From the NCBI RefSeq assembly GCF_907164915.1, contig NC_061866.1:46679370-46743369 (forward strand): 64,000 bases of DNA. The letters are read 5' to 3'. The number at the start of each line of letters is the position of its first letter. Position 1 is the stretch's first letter. Origin of the DNA: Impatiens glandulifera. Its lineage: Eukaryota > Streptophyta > Magnoliopsida > Ericales > Balsaminaceae. Positions 22,600 to 32,693 of the stretch are shown piece after piece. Made by a program: the position numbers and the translations under genes. Below the pieces are notes generated by a model that worked only from the letters and a program-made list of their open reading frames with translations, had not been told where the DNA came from and did no database searches.

Positions 22600-24090
22600 A
22601 TTATGTTCAGCCACATCATTCATCTCTGCAATTGTTAATGCATCATAAACTAAAATATCACCAAAAATATTTTGTTAATGTATTACTAGATTAATCACTA
22701 TGTACTCATAAGTCATTCAACTAAAATTATTTTGTGACATGAATTAAAAAGTTGCATAATCATCAAACAAATATAATCTCAATGTCACTAATCATATAGC
22801 ATTCAAAAGTAAGTGAAAATTTGAAAAGTTGCGATTGAATAGGTAATGTTATAAACATCATTTGTTGTTGTATTCATAGAAGATTTACTATTAAAATAAA
22901 TTAATCAAAAAATGGGGATAAAAATTATAAATTTCATTTAATAACGTCTTTAGCATCATTTTATATTTCTTTCAGTGTAATCAATTTGAAACCGAAAATC
23001 TAATCGTAATATTTCCAACAATGTTATTATCCAGCGCTGAACTTATTCCTATTAAGTAAATTTATCAATATTTGTAATTTAATCGATAAAATGTATCGCA
23101 AATCAGTAGCGATAAGATTGTGCTTGATGTTGAAAATGCTTTTTATTTTGTTTAATAAAATGATGAGGAAGATTACTTTTTTAAACTGCAATAGTAGTGA
23201 TGCACGAATTGTCAATTGTCTATTGGTGATAAAATTATCTGTTTAATTTAATAAGTTCTAATGTAAATATTTGATTGTTATTTTTTATCATGAAATATTA
23301 GACAAATATATATTAGCTTTGATATACAAAATTAGTTATAAAATCAAAAATATAATCTTTAAATTGAAAATGTTTGATTATACTTAAAAAAAAGTTTAAA
23401 ATTAAAAAATGTATATATATTGATATAATTTTTCATAAATTAAAATATAATAATAAAAAATATTAATATTTTATTTCAATCATAGTGTATTAGAAATAGT
23501 TATTTTAGTTGATTCCTGATAAATTCAAACACTTGTCCCAAATTGGTTTAATTTATTAAAATTATTAAAATATTATTTTGTATTTTAATTTTTTTTAAAG
23601 ATAAAGTAAGGGTTGGTTTGAATTGGAGTTATTTGAATAATTGGGAGAGAAAAAAATAATTGGTGATAATTTTAAAAAGGTGAATATTTGTTTTTAGTAA
23701 AATAAACTTAAATGTATTAATATATATAAATATATTAAAAAATAATAATTTAAAAAAAAATAATATTTTAGTATTTTAATTAATAAATTTGATTTGATAG
23801 ATGATAATAGAGTAAAATGATATTTGAATAATTTATGTTATTTAAATAACCCAAACTGAACCAGTTTTAAGGGTATTTTAATACTTCCTTTTGATGAAAT
23901 AAATAATTTAATAGTTAGAAGGATAGTGATATATGATAACGAGAATTTATAATAAATTGAATAAAAAAAAATAATAATAATCGGTGATTAGTTGAGAAGA
24001 TTATAATTTTTTTGGTAAATTTTTTTTAATAGTATTGATATATACATATATAAAATAATTATTTAATATTTTAGTAATTAATTAATTTAA
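22600..24090. other. CACTA right-end region and AT-rich spacer
   Basis: No gene. At 23095-23125 there are two GCGATA-type motifs in opposite orientations (GTATCGCAAATC and AGTAGCGATAAG), echoing the left CACTA terminus. Beyond about 23200 the sequence is plain AT-rich spacer. Confidence 0.45.
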
Positions 24091-24098
24091 TATATAAG

Positions 24099-24541
24099 TG
24101 GAAATTTGACGAGATGACCTTCAGAATAGAGATAATGAGCTAGTTATCAGCGCATAATTTTAAATGCGCTGGTGACCACTTCATATTTCTTTGACGAAAT
24201 TGTCTCTATCGCGAGACGTAACTGCCGGCAACTGGATGCCATGTGAAAAGTCCACAATCGCGAGATGCACCCCGGTTGCGAGCATTCGCGAGACGCAACG
24301 GACAATCGCGAGATGCATTAGCGAGACGCAAACGGCATTCGCGAGATGCATTCGCGAGATACAACTGATAATCTGATTGTGAAATTTTTACATGACATCC
24401 GATTGTGTCTCGAAACCGACGGTTACATTTCGGTTAAGGACAATTTCGTCAAACAAAAAATACAAGTGATAACCCGCGCATAATTTTAGATACACTGTTA
24501 ACCGGCTCATTTATTCACGCTCATTTTGTCAAATTTTCCTG
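24099..24541. mobile_element. Inverted-repeat element with CG-rich minisatellite core
   Basis: Arms of about 105 bp are inverted copies (left GGAAATTTGACGAGATGA to TTTGACGAAATTGTC; right the reverse, ending GTCAAATTTTCC). ATATAAG flanks both ends (24092-24098, 24542-24548). The core, 24208-24362, repeats TCGCGAGATGCA/TCGCGAGACGCA six to seven times and is strikingly CG-rich for this region. No transposase. It ends 236 bp before the start of the lectin-kinase gene. Confidence 0.8.
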
Positions 24542-24776
24542 ATATAAGAGTGATGTTTAAGTTGATGTATTGGTCAGACTTGTTTAATTGAAAGGGACCC
24601 GCGGAAAAGTAAAGGCATGATGTGGTCTGTCTATTCACAGGTCTTGTTGACTTGCATTTAGCAGAAAAGCCGCCAAGAACAACACTCTTCAATTTCATGG
24701 CATAACAGAACAGAAGAACAGATTAAAATTTAAAACACCTTCCTTCTTCTCCGATCTCTGTCATTGTTGTATATGT

Positions 24777-27278
24777 ATGTACATGATGAGCATCATGAAG
24801 AATAAAAATAGCGTCTTTTTCTTTGTATCTCTCATGATGATCGGCTTCTCTTGGAGCAACAATCATCCGCTTTCCCATGGAGCTGCTGCTGCTAACACCA
24901 TCTCTGCAAATCAACCGCTTTCCGGAGATCAAACCATTGTGTCGGCAGGTGGGATCTTCGCACTTGGCTTCTTCAGACCAGGTAAGGTCTCCAGCAAAAA
25001 CTACATAGGAATATGGTACAACAATCTCCCTGGTACTCAAACTGTGGTTTGGGTAGCGAACAGAGATAAACCCATCTCCGATAGGTATTCATCTCAACTC
25101 ATATTCTTAGACGGTAATTTGGTGCTGCTTCTCAACGAATCTCATCAAACACCTATTTGGTCCACCAACGTCTCATCTTCATCATCGTCTCCTGCAGTTC
25201 GGGCGATCCTAGGTGATGATGGTAATTTCGTGCTAAAGGACATGTCAAATTCGACAGTTTGGCAGAGCTTTGATTATCCAGTCCACACATGGTTGCCTGG
25301 TGCGAAACTTTCGTATGACAAACTCACTAAAACGCACCAGATCCTCACATCCTGGAAAACCTCGGGGGATCCTTCTGATGGGTTATTTTCCCTTGAACTG
25401 GATGAAAAAAACAGTCAATTACTTAGTCGGTGGAATAGATCCAAGCAGTACTGGACTAGCGGCCCATGGGATGGGAAGATCTTCAGCTTGGTGCCGGAGA
25501 TGAGGGCTGACTTCCTCTTCAACTTCAGCTATGTTAACAATGTGAACGAGAGTTACTTCATATTTAAGATGTATGATCCTAAAGGTATTTCTCGATTCTT
25601 TATTGATGTAGCGGGGCAAATCAGGGTAGTAAGTTGGGTGCAGGGTGTTGGATGGAATTGGTTCTGGAACCATCCAACAACACAGTGTGAGGTTTATGCT
25701 TTATGTGGAGGAAATGGTGTCTGCAATCATAATTATATGGATCTGCCATTCTGCAATTGCTTGAAGGGTTTCAATCCCAAGTCAAACCATGATTGGGGTC
25801 TCAATGATTTTTTAGGTGGTTGTGTGAGGAAATCCGAATTGCAATGCGAAAAGGCCAATAAAGACGGATTCATGTTGTTCACCAACATGACATGGCCTGA
25901 GAATCCAAAGTATCTTTCCATTCAAATAGAGGATATGAAGGATTGTGCATCTATTTGTCTGAATGACTGCTCTTGCACGGCTTATTCTTACAACATTCAT
26001 GACAGATGTTTGGTTTGGAATGCAGAGTTGTTCAATCTACAACAGCTCGATCAATACGAAGGTTATGAAGGTTATGGCAAGAGTATTTATATCAGACTTG
26101 CTGCCGAAGAATTTGAAGAGTTTGCTAGTAGCAAGAGAAGCGTCAAAAAGACTATTGGTGTAGTTATAGGTTCGGTTGCTGCTATAGTTGTTTTGGGCAT
26201 CGTTATCCTCCTTATATTGAGGAGGAAAAAGAGGTCGAATGTGGAAGGTTTTTTGGTTGTTTTCATGTACCGGGACTTGCGACGGGCCACCAAAAACTTC
26301 TCGGAGAAACTAGGAGGTGGGGGGTTTGGTTCTGTTTTCAAAGGGAGGTTGCCTGATTCAACGTTGATCGCGGTTAAGAGGCTCGATAGTATCAGCCAAG
26401 GAGAGAAGCAATTTAGGACGGAAGTGAACACGATTGGCAACGTTCAACATGTTAACCTTGTCCGTCTTCTTGGGTTCTGCTCCCAAGGAATCAAGAAGTT
26501 GCTCGTTTACGAGTACATGCAAAACGGCTCCCTGGATTCCATTCTTTTCCGTCAAAACGATTCAAAATCTATTTTGAACTGGAAAACCAGGTACCAAATT
26601 GCCATTGGTATAGCTCGGGGATTGGCTTACCTACACGAGAAGTGTCGCGACTGCATCGTCCACTGCGATATAAAACCCGAAAACATCCTTCTAGATGCCG
26701 GGTTCTGTCCCAAGGTGGCAGATTTCGGCCTGGCGAAGCTCATGGGTCGAGATTTCAGCCGGGTGCTTACGAGTATGAGAGGTACAATAGGGTATCTTGC
26801 TCCGGAATGGATATCGGGAGTAGCTATAACGGCAAAAGCGGATGTTTATAGCTACGGGCTGATGCTATTCGAGTTGATATCAGGACGAAGGAACTCTGGA
26901 GATGGGAGAATGAAGTACTTCCCCATTTGGGCTGCCAATGTGGCCGTAGAAGGGGGAGATATTATGAGTCTATTGGATGCTAGACTGGATAGGGAAAGTG
27001 CCGAACCTGAGGAGGTGATGAGAGTATGTAGGGTGGCTTGCTGGTGCATACAAGACTGGGAAGTGCATAGGCCTACAATGGGTCAAGTGGTTCAGGTCCT
27101 TGAAGGGGTTATAGACGTGGAACAGTCTCCGGTTCCACGGGTTCTCCAAAACATGGTTGAAGACGATGGAAGCTTAGTTTTCATCGAAAAAATATCTTCT
27201 TCGTTCACTTCAAATAAAACCTCACAGACTCAAAGCATTTCTTTATCCGCGAGTTTGTTACATAATTGTACACCCTAA
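24777..27278 (+). CDS. G-type lectin S-receptor-like serine/threonine protein kinase (At2g19130-like)
   Basis: An intronless 833-residue receptor kinase at the plasma membrane, of full family length. Domains in order: signal peptide (about 1-28), B-lectin domain (about 40-165, with IWYNNLPGTQTVVWVANRD), S-locus glycoprotein domain (about 215-300), EGF-like cysteines (304-357), PAN/apple domain (about 360-442), one transmembrane helix (459-481), kinase (about 511-783). Kinase residues present: GGGGFGSV loop, Lys534, HCD at 629-631, DFG at 649-651, APE at 675-677. Cys precedes the catalytic Asp, so it is a non-RD kinase, a class often tied to immune sensing; the ligand is unknown. Met at 24777 is the first; Met7 (24795) starts a cleaner signal peptide. 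The only plus-strand host gene here. Confidence 0.96.
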   Translation: MYMMSIMKNKNSVFFFVSLMMIGFSWSNNHPLSHGAAAANTISANQPLSGDQTIVSAGGIFALGFFRPGKVSSKNYIGIWYNNLPGTQTVVWVANRDKPISDRYSSQLIFLDGNLVLLLNESHQTPIWSTNVSSSSSSPAVRAILGDDGNFVLKDMSNSTVWQSFDYPVHTWLPGAKLSYDKLTKTHQILTSWKTSGDPSDGLFSLELDEKNSQLLSRWNRSKQYWTSGPWDGKIFSLVPEMRADFLFNFSYVNNVNESYFIFKMYDPKGISRFFIDVAGQIRVVSWVQGVGWNWFWNHPTTQCEVYALCGGNGVCNHNYMDLPFCNCLKGFNPKSNHDWGLNDFLGGCVRKSELQCEKANKDGFMLFTNMTWPENPKYLSIQIEDMKDCASICLNDCSCTAYSYNIHDRCLVWNAELFNLQQLDQYEGYEGYGKSIYIRLAAEEFEEFASSKRSVKKTIGVVIGSVAAIVVLGIVILLILRRKKRSNVEGFLVVFMYRDLRRATKNFSEKLGGGGFGSVFKGRLPDSTLIAVKRLDSISQGEKQFRTEVNTIGNVQHVNLVRLLGFCSQGIKKLLVYEYMQNGSLDSILFRQNDSKSILNWKTRYQIAIGIARGLAYLHEKCRDCIVHCDIKPENILLDAGFCPKVADFGLAKLMGRDFSRVLTSMRGTIGYLAPEWISGVAITAKADVYSYGLMLFELISGRRNSGDGRMKYFPIWAANVAVEGGDIMSLLDARLDRESAEPEEVMRVCRVACWCIQDWEVHRPTMGQVVQVLEGVIDVEQSPVPRVLQNMVEDDGSLVFIEKISSSFTSNKTSQTQSISLSASLLHNCTP

Positions 27279-28440
27279 ACGGGAGGAAAACCCACAAAAT
27301 AAACATTTACAAGTATTTCTCTCTAAAACTTTGAATTCTTGCTAGTTTTAAATGGCAAAATATTTTCAATATCTTCTATTTTGGTTTCCATCATCGTTAG
27401 TAAAATACATCAAAGTTAAAAAATTTAAGTAAAATTTAGTTGCAATTAAGTTTCGGGTTTATACTGAGTTTCAGTTACTCACAAGTTTGGGAATAAAATG
27501 AGATGAACTAACATATCACATCGAAAAAATAGTAATTTGTATGATCAGATTCAGAAACAGACAAGTATTTAAGTATCGTCGATTTGATCACTTTGTTTCC
27601 TCCCTAGTTGTGTACGTATACCATAGAAGAAAAAGAACACTTAACACAAAAATAATAATGTATGCCACATAAATTAACTTTTTATTTTAAGGTATTGAAA
27701 AATATAGTTATGTTAGTAAAGTGGTAACTAATAACATTTTTTTTATACCAACACATTTTATTCAAAAATATTACATATTATGATAAAAAAATATTATACT
27801 TATTAAATAGATTGAGTTGTAATATTATTATAAATTTAATTACAAAATTAGTTGCAAAATGTAAAATTATTTAATAAAAATAAATAAATGTTATATATAT
27901 ATATATTAACTGAGTTAAATGCATTATAATAGAAATGATAAATTTAAGATGATAGATTTTATTGTTACAAATACTGTGGCAATAAAAAAAATCTTAAAAA
28001 TAATCCAGATGTAAGAGTTCGATACTTAAAGAAAACAAAAATAAATCGAATTTTCATTTAGAATGTCTTAAATTAAAACGGAGAATTACTATTGTGGGAT
28101 GTGCTAGTTAATCTTACATTTAAGAAGAAAAAAATATTAAAAAAAAAATATTGTAACAACAAAAATGAAAGATTAAGTTAAAAATTTGTAATAGTGCTAA
28201 TGGCTACTATTTTATAGTGCAAAATATGTATTGTTCTTATAAAGTTGTAAATGGAATATATTGTAAGAAAACTAACAACTAGAAAAATGAGATTATGTAT
28301 ATAAATGATGATGAAAATTCAACTGAAACAAACCAGAGGTGAAGAATTAGCAACATAGTTGAATAAGAAAGATTTGTGTCAAATCTCAAATTTTATTACT
28401 CTTATAAAAAAACCTTCTACTATTTAAACAATTTTCATTT
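27279..28440. other. AT-rich intergenic spacer
   Basis: 3' flank of the lectin kinase, then AT-rich DNA. No further gene, element end or repeat recognised. Confidence 0.5.
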
Positions 28441-28461
28441 AATTTGAATTAATATTATACA

Positions 28462-28513
<52 letters not shown>
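28462..28513. repeat. (AAT)n microsatellite
   Basis: About 17 AAT/ATA units. Confidence 0.95.
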
Positions 28514-28517
<4 letters not shown>

Positions 28518-28583
28518 TATATCTCACATCCTAAGAAATTTATGGGGATGAAATTTATGTCCCAGTTGGGATTGGAAATAAGT

Positions 28584-28618
28584 AATTGTTGAAGACGACG
28601 AAAGCTTAGTTTTCTTAT
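28584..28618 (+). pseudogene. Short echo of the lectin-kinase 3' end
   Basis: GTTGAAGACGACGAAAGC followed by TTAGTTTTC matches the kinase gene at about 27157-27184 (GTTGAAGACGATGGAAGC, TTAGTTTTC) with two differences. The homology stops abruptly on both sides. It looks like the remnant of a second, deleted lectin-kinase copy, or a captured scrap. Confidence 0.5.
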
Positions 28619-28734
28619 GATTATGATTCTTCTGGCAATTCTCATCCCAAAACCATTTCTTCGTCCTTGAGTTCCATGTCTTGAAATAAATCAATTAATT
28701 AATCTATCTATAGGTAATTAAGTAATTAGAGTTT

Positions 28735-29031
28735 ATACGGAAATTTCTCCGTTTTTCTCCTTCAAGAAAAACCGAGAGTTATATAAAAAATTATCGGTTT
28801 TTCCCTTTAAAAAAAATCGAAAGCTTTCCAAATAACTCTCGATTTTTCTCTTTGACATCTAAACCGAAAAATTTACGATATTTATCGGCAAACATCCAAT
28901 TATATTTATCGAAAGTGGCAATATCAACAATGGCGAGAGTTTCCGAAACTTTCAGTATTAGGTCTATACCGAGAGATAATGGGTCATTACCGAGAGATTT
29001 TACTCTCGGTTTTGACCCCTTTTTACTAGTG
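28735..29031. mobile_element. CACTA-type terminal fragment
   Basis: The right end reads GACCCCTTTTTACTAGTG; its reverse complement CACTAGTAAAAAGGGGTC is a CACTA-type terminus. Inward lie subterminal repeats of ACCGAGAG/CTCTCGGT and TTATCGG type at 28770-29010. The opposite end and any transposase gene were not found nearby. Confidence 0.6.
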
Positions 29032-29140
29032 ATTATGTTTGAATAAATAGACCACTAACTCTAACTATATTCCTTGATTTTCTTTACTGCCCTATTTTCT
29101 ATGTTAAATATTTCTATAGTGGTTTGAAGTTTTTTTTATA

Positions 29141-30298
29141 TCTATATATATATAATGATGCTTAATTTTTAAAATGTCCGGATTGCCGGGTCGAGAGTTG
29201 TGGTTAATTTGGATATATGTGAGAGTAAATGGATACTTGGGTCGGATTGTGAGTTGACATGCTCATAAAAACGGTTAAAAATAAAATTAAAAATGCTATA
29301 AGTATGGTTCAAACTTGTAACCTAACAAAACAAGTACAATCTTTTAACCAACTAGGCTAATAACACTTTATATTTAAAATTCAACTCAAAATTTGATAAA
29401 CGCGTGACATTTTAACAATATAAGTTCAACTTTTTAACTAACTAATCTATATATATATATATATAATGATGCTTAATTTTTAAAATGTCCGGATTACCGG
29501 GTCGAGACCTGTGGTTAATTTGGATATATGTGAGAGTAAATGGATACTTGAGTCGGATTGTGGGTTGACCCACCCATAAACTTAAAACGATTAAAAATAA
29601 AATTAAAAATGTTATATGTATGGTTCGAACTTACAACCTAAGGGCATTTGTAGCAGAATCCTTAAAATGTGTTATATCTCTATTATGAAGATAAATAATA
29701 TAAAAGTTGTAAAAAAAAATGATTTATCAAATTCTCTATCCTTATAATTTTTTAGGAATGATGAACAGTGAATCCTTATATTTAGAGATTACTGTAGCAT
29801 TCCTAAATAATAAAATAATATATTTTCTCTTTCATGGCTAATAATGATTATTTAAATATATATGAATAAGTAATTAAATTGTTGAGATGGTTGAAAAGTT
29901 GGTTGTTTTAATGAATATTTAAATAATATATGGATAAGGATAAGGAAGCTGATGTAAAATAATTTATATTTTGATTCTCTAAAATAGGGATATTATTATT
30001 TTATATTATTTTTAGGGATACAATATAGGGAAACTGATACAAATGCCCTAACAAAACAAGTACAATTTTTTAACCAACTAGGCTAATAACACTTTATATT
30101 TTAAATTCAACCCAAAATATTATAAACGTGTGACATTTTAACAATATAAATTCAACTTTTTAACTAACTAATCTATATATATAATGATGCTTAATTTTTA
30201 AAGTGTCCGGATTGCCGGGTCGAGAACTGTAGTTAATTTGGATATATGTGAGATTAAATGGATACTTGGGTCGGATTATGGGTTGACTCGCCTATAAA
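29141..30298 (+). mobile_element. Three tandem Helitron-family 5' segments
   Basis: Segments start at 29141, 29446 and 30172, each with TCTATATATATATAATGATG followed by TTAATTTTTAAA, GTCCGGATTGCCGGGTCGAG (or close), GAGAGTAAATGGATACTTG and the downstream AACAAAACAAGTACAA block. Units one and two are about 305 bp after removing the nested MITE. Unit three stops at about 30298. They abut ACTAACTAA|TCTATATA without CTAG ends. Confidence 0.75.
29642..30048. mobile_element. Harbinger/Tourist-type MITE nested in a Helitron segment
   Basis: Ends GGGCATTTGTA and TACAAATGCCC (inner match imperfect). TAA flanks both sides (29639-29641 and 30049-30051). Removing it restores the uninterrupted family sequence CAACCTAACAAAACAAG, so insertion site and target duplication are directly visible. 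407 bp, no gene. Confidence 0.85.
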
Positions 30299-30299
30299 A

Positions 30300-31380
30300 A
30301 TTTTACCGTAATATTTTTTTCATGGTCATACTAGTTATTTTAATTATCCACGTAAAGTAGAGGTGATATCTTCATTTAGGTCAGTGAAAATTAATTTGAA
30401 TCTAAAATGCTAAAATGATTGGCCTGTTTGAATGTTATTGATATGTCATAGGTGAGACTATTCTATATGACATGGCAGTTTAATTTTTCTGGCATCATAT
30501 ATTCATTAATTTTGGAACCCACATAACTAAATGAGCAAGAAACAATGGCCTGAGTGATGCCTTTATGTTAGGTATGAAATCTTCCATTTTGGACTTGGGG
30601 ATATTTTTTAATAAAAATGTTAAAAACATTGTATAGATACATTCGAAGTATTTTAACAAAAATAATCACTATTTTCTCAAAATCATCATCATAATTATTA
30701 TTTTTTTTCTCGTTATTCAAATAACTCCAATCAGAACAAGGCCTTGAAGTTGAGTAATTGAGGGAAGAGAAAGTTGATTGAACATCTTGTCAAGGGAGAT
30801 GTTATTATTTTAAATTATGAATTCATGCTATGCTATTACCTAAACAACTTTTGATTTTGCTTGCAAGGGAACATCTTTTTGGCATCAATTCTTTCCAATG
30901 TGCTCCTCTTCTTAAACTATTAGTATCTCTGTAATATGAAATGGTAAATGTGAAATGGAGGAAATTTTACCTTCCAAATTTGGATTACTTACTATTCTTG
31001 AAAGTTCTGAACCTCCTGTGGCCTATGTTGGAATCAAACTTTTCAAGGCTGTATTCAAAGTGGGACAAACTTTGGCACTTTTTTTCTGTCAAATCCTCTC
31101 TTTTTCCCATCAATAAACTTGTTAAATAGTAGAATCCTTAAGTCTCTATAATGTAAGATTGTCAAATTGTTGTGGTTCTTGAAATATTTATTCATATTCG
31201 AAATTTTGCACTTTTATATATTCTCCTCTCTTTGTTACAAGTAAAATTCATTTGCATATTAAATCTAGAGCTTATTCAAAAATCCTCCAATTCAATTATA
31301 GCTAACACAGTCATGTCATCATCAAGAAAACATGTTTAGAGATAATCCTTTTGTCATGTCATTAATTCACGAGAAAAATC
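30300..31380. other. Intergenic spacer
   Basis: No gene recognised. The frame at 30941-31129 (62 residues) has no identifiable homology. Confidence 0.5.
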
Positions 31381-31714
31381 TAGAACTTGTTTGATGTAGG
31401 GTGTTTTTTAAATAACCCCATTTTAAATTAAATAAAATAAACAAAAATCTTGTTTGATGGATTATTTGGATTAAATAACTAAAATATTCTTTATATTTAA
31501 TATTTTAAAAGATAAAAAAAAATGAATTTAGTTGATGGTGATTAATGGGACAAAGGATTATTTGGGATTTCTTTAGGTTATTTGGATGACAAACTTATTA
31601 TTTTAATTTTTTTATTATAAAATTAGTGATTTTAAGAGATATTTTGTGATGAAGTTACTAGCCTGAACATGGCCATGTATTAAATCCAAATAACTTTTCA
31701 TCTAACAAGTTCTA
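31381..31714. mobile_element. MITE-like element with 15-bp terminal inverted repeats
   Basis: Left TAGAACTTGTTTGATG and right CATCTAACAAGTTCTA are inverted copies with one mismatch. Subterminal blocks with TTATTTGGATTAAATAAC-like strings also pair. No clear target duplication. Non-coding. Confidence 0.5.
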
Positions 31715-32022
31715 ATTTTCCATTTATTCTAGTTAATGTAATATTGTTTAATGATAGAATAAGTTACTTGGGTTTATATTTGATAACTATAATCTCTTTC
31801 GTTGATAAATTTACTAATTGAATGGCTAAAAAAATATAATAGGAAGATTTTTATTTCAAAAAAAAAAACACATCAATTGAGGATGAGGGTATGATAAGAT
31901 AATAAGAAGTTTAACACACTTTAACTATTTTATTTTATTTTGCTAGGAATTGAATAATTAATTCATGGATGAAGAATAAGACAATCAGAAATTACAAGTA
32001 ACATATATAATCTTGGTGGCCT

Positions 32023-32592
32023 TCAAACCCTCTTCTTTTTAGCAGGAGGAGGAGTTGGAGTACAAGGCAGCAGTCCCCTTAGAATGGCTAAAACGGAGAA
32101 AGCCAAGAAAGGGTAGTAAACCATCTGCATATTCTGATTTGCCTTTCCCGATAGATGCATATCTGCCAATATAGGTATCTGCAACAGACAAAGAAATCGA
32201 GAGTTATGGTGGTAGGGTGTTATGTTAGTTCTCCATAATTCGAATAAGAAAAAATGATCAATCAATACCATTGAAGTGAAGACGGCGACGCCTTGGATCA
32301 ATGAGGTTTTCGAGAACCAAGATTTGGAGGCAAGAATAGCAAAAAGGTTGAGAAGGGAAAGTGGCCAAACAACTAAAATATCAAACCATGTTAACCCGAC
32401 GAAGAAAGCGGGCTTCTCTAAAACAAGATAATCCCCAAATTCTCTACCGTAAGTGAGCTTCAAATCAACTAGAAATTTCGGTAACACCTCCTTTGGCAAC
32501 ACGGATTCGGCATCGAAGATGGGCGTAATCACGGCCAATGTCACTAAGAAGAAGAACAAAACAGCATCAACAACTTTCTTCCCACAACCCAT
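32023..32592 (-). CDS. TMEM97/sigma-2-receptor-like protein, copy B
   Basis: Exon 1 (32592-32269, 108 codons) and exon 2 (32178-32023, 51 codons plus stop) flank a 90-nt GT-AG intron; product 159 residues, typical of the plant family. It belongs to the EXPERA/TMEM97 group of four-helix ER proteins, linked in animals to sterol handling and sigma-2 ligand binding. Hydrophobic segments lie at about 11-25, 62-86, 94-112 and 130-146. Acidic pocket positions are all present (FDAES Asp27, FGDYLV Asp54, WFDIL Asp71). The C-terminus KKKRV fits a KKxx ER-retrieval signal. The intron has no stop and length divisible by three, so an unspliced 189-residue form is possible. Best preserved of the A/B/C subgroup. 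Confidence 0.92.
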   Translation of the reverse strand: MGCGKKVVDAVLFFFLVTLAVITPIFDAESVLPKEVLPKFLVDLKLTYGREFGDYLVLEKPAFFVGLTWFDILVVWPLSLLNLFAILASKSWFSKTSLIQGVAVFTSMVLIDHFFLFELWRTNITPYHHNSRFLCLLQIPILADMHLSGKANQNMQMVYYPFLAFSVLAILRGLLPCTPTPPPAKKKRV

Positions 32593-32654
32593 TATCTATT
32601 TTCACTAATTATCCTTCTAATGTGATGTGAAGCCATTGATCTTGAGGTTGCAAG

Positions 32655-32693
32655 TTATTTATGGGAGTGATCTGTTCAAGACTTAAACAAATG
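32655..32693 (-). promoter_or_regulatory. Conserved upstream block of the TMEM97 copies (B)
   Basis: TTATTTATGGGAGTGATC followed by TGTTCAAGACTTAAACAAATG on the plus strand, 60-100 bp upstream of the ATG; shared with A, C, D and F. Core promoter or 5'-leader element by position; untested. Confidence 0.5.

Larger units (their letters stand above)
12974..23199. mobile_element. Degraded CACTA (En/Spm) transposon with captured host DNA
   Basis: The left end begins CACTACAAAAATTTGGGTG, the standard plant CACTA terminus, preceded by ATA. Inside are a 52-bp minisatellite, a TNP1-like gene (minus), a SCAMP gene fragment, the C-terminal remnant of TNP2 (plus) and a 242-bp satellite. GCGATAC-type motifs occur in the left terminus and in every satellite unit. 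The right end is uncertain. The best candidate is GTAGTG at 23194-23199, followed by ATG, which only partly matches the left flank. The core of the TNP2 transposase is missing and TNP1 is frameshifted, so the element is non-autonomous. Confidence 0.7.

Noticed and set aside
23027..23215. 62-residue minus-strand frame MTIRASLLLQFKK...
   Set aside because: AT-rich chance frame spanning the presumed CACTA right end; no family resemblance.
24191..24376. 61-residue frame through the CG-rich core repeat
   Set aside because: Repeat-derived (recurring IARC/REIQ-type residues) inside a non-autonomous inverted-repeat element.
25270..27049. Several 60-117-residue frames overlapping the lectin-kinase gene
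   Set aside because: Alternate-frame shadows of a clear 833-residue receptor kinase.
29141..30165. tRNA-derived SINE: minus strand has TAGCCTAGTTGG (A-box-like) and GTTCGAACC (B-box-like)
   Set aside because: The copy at 34854-35745 has TC...CTAG Helitron ends with a clean empty site, so the box-like strings are more simply internal Helitron sequence. A SINE captured within it is not excluded.
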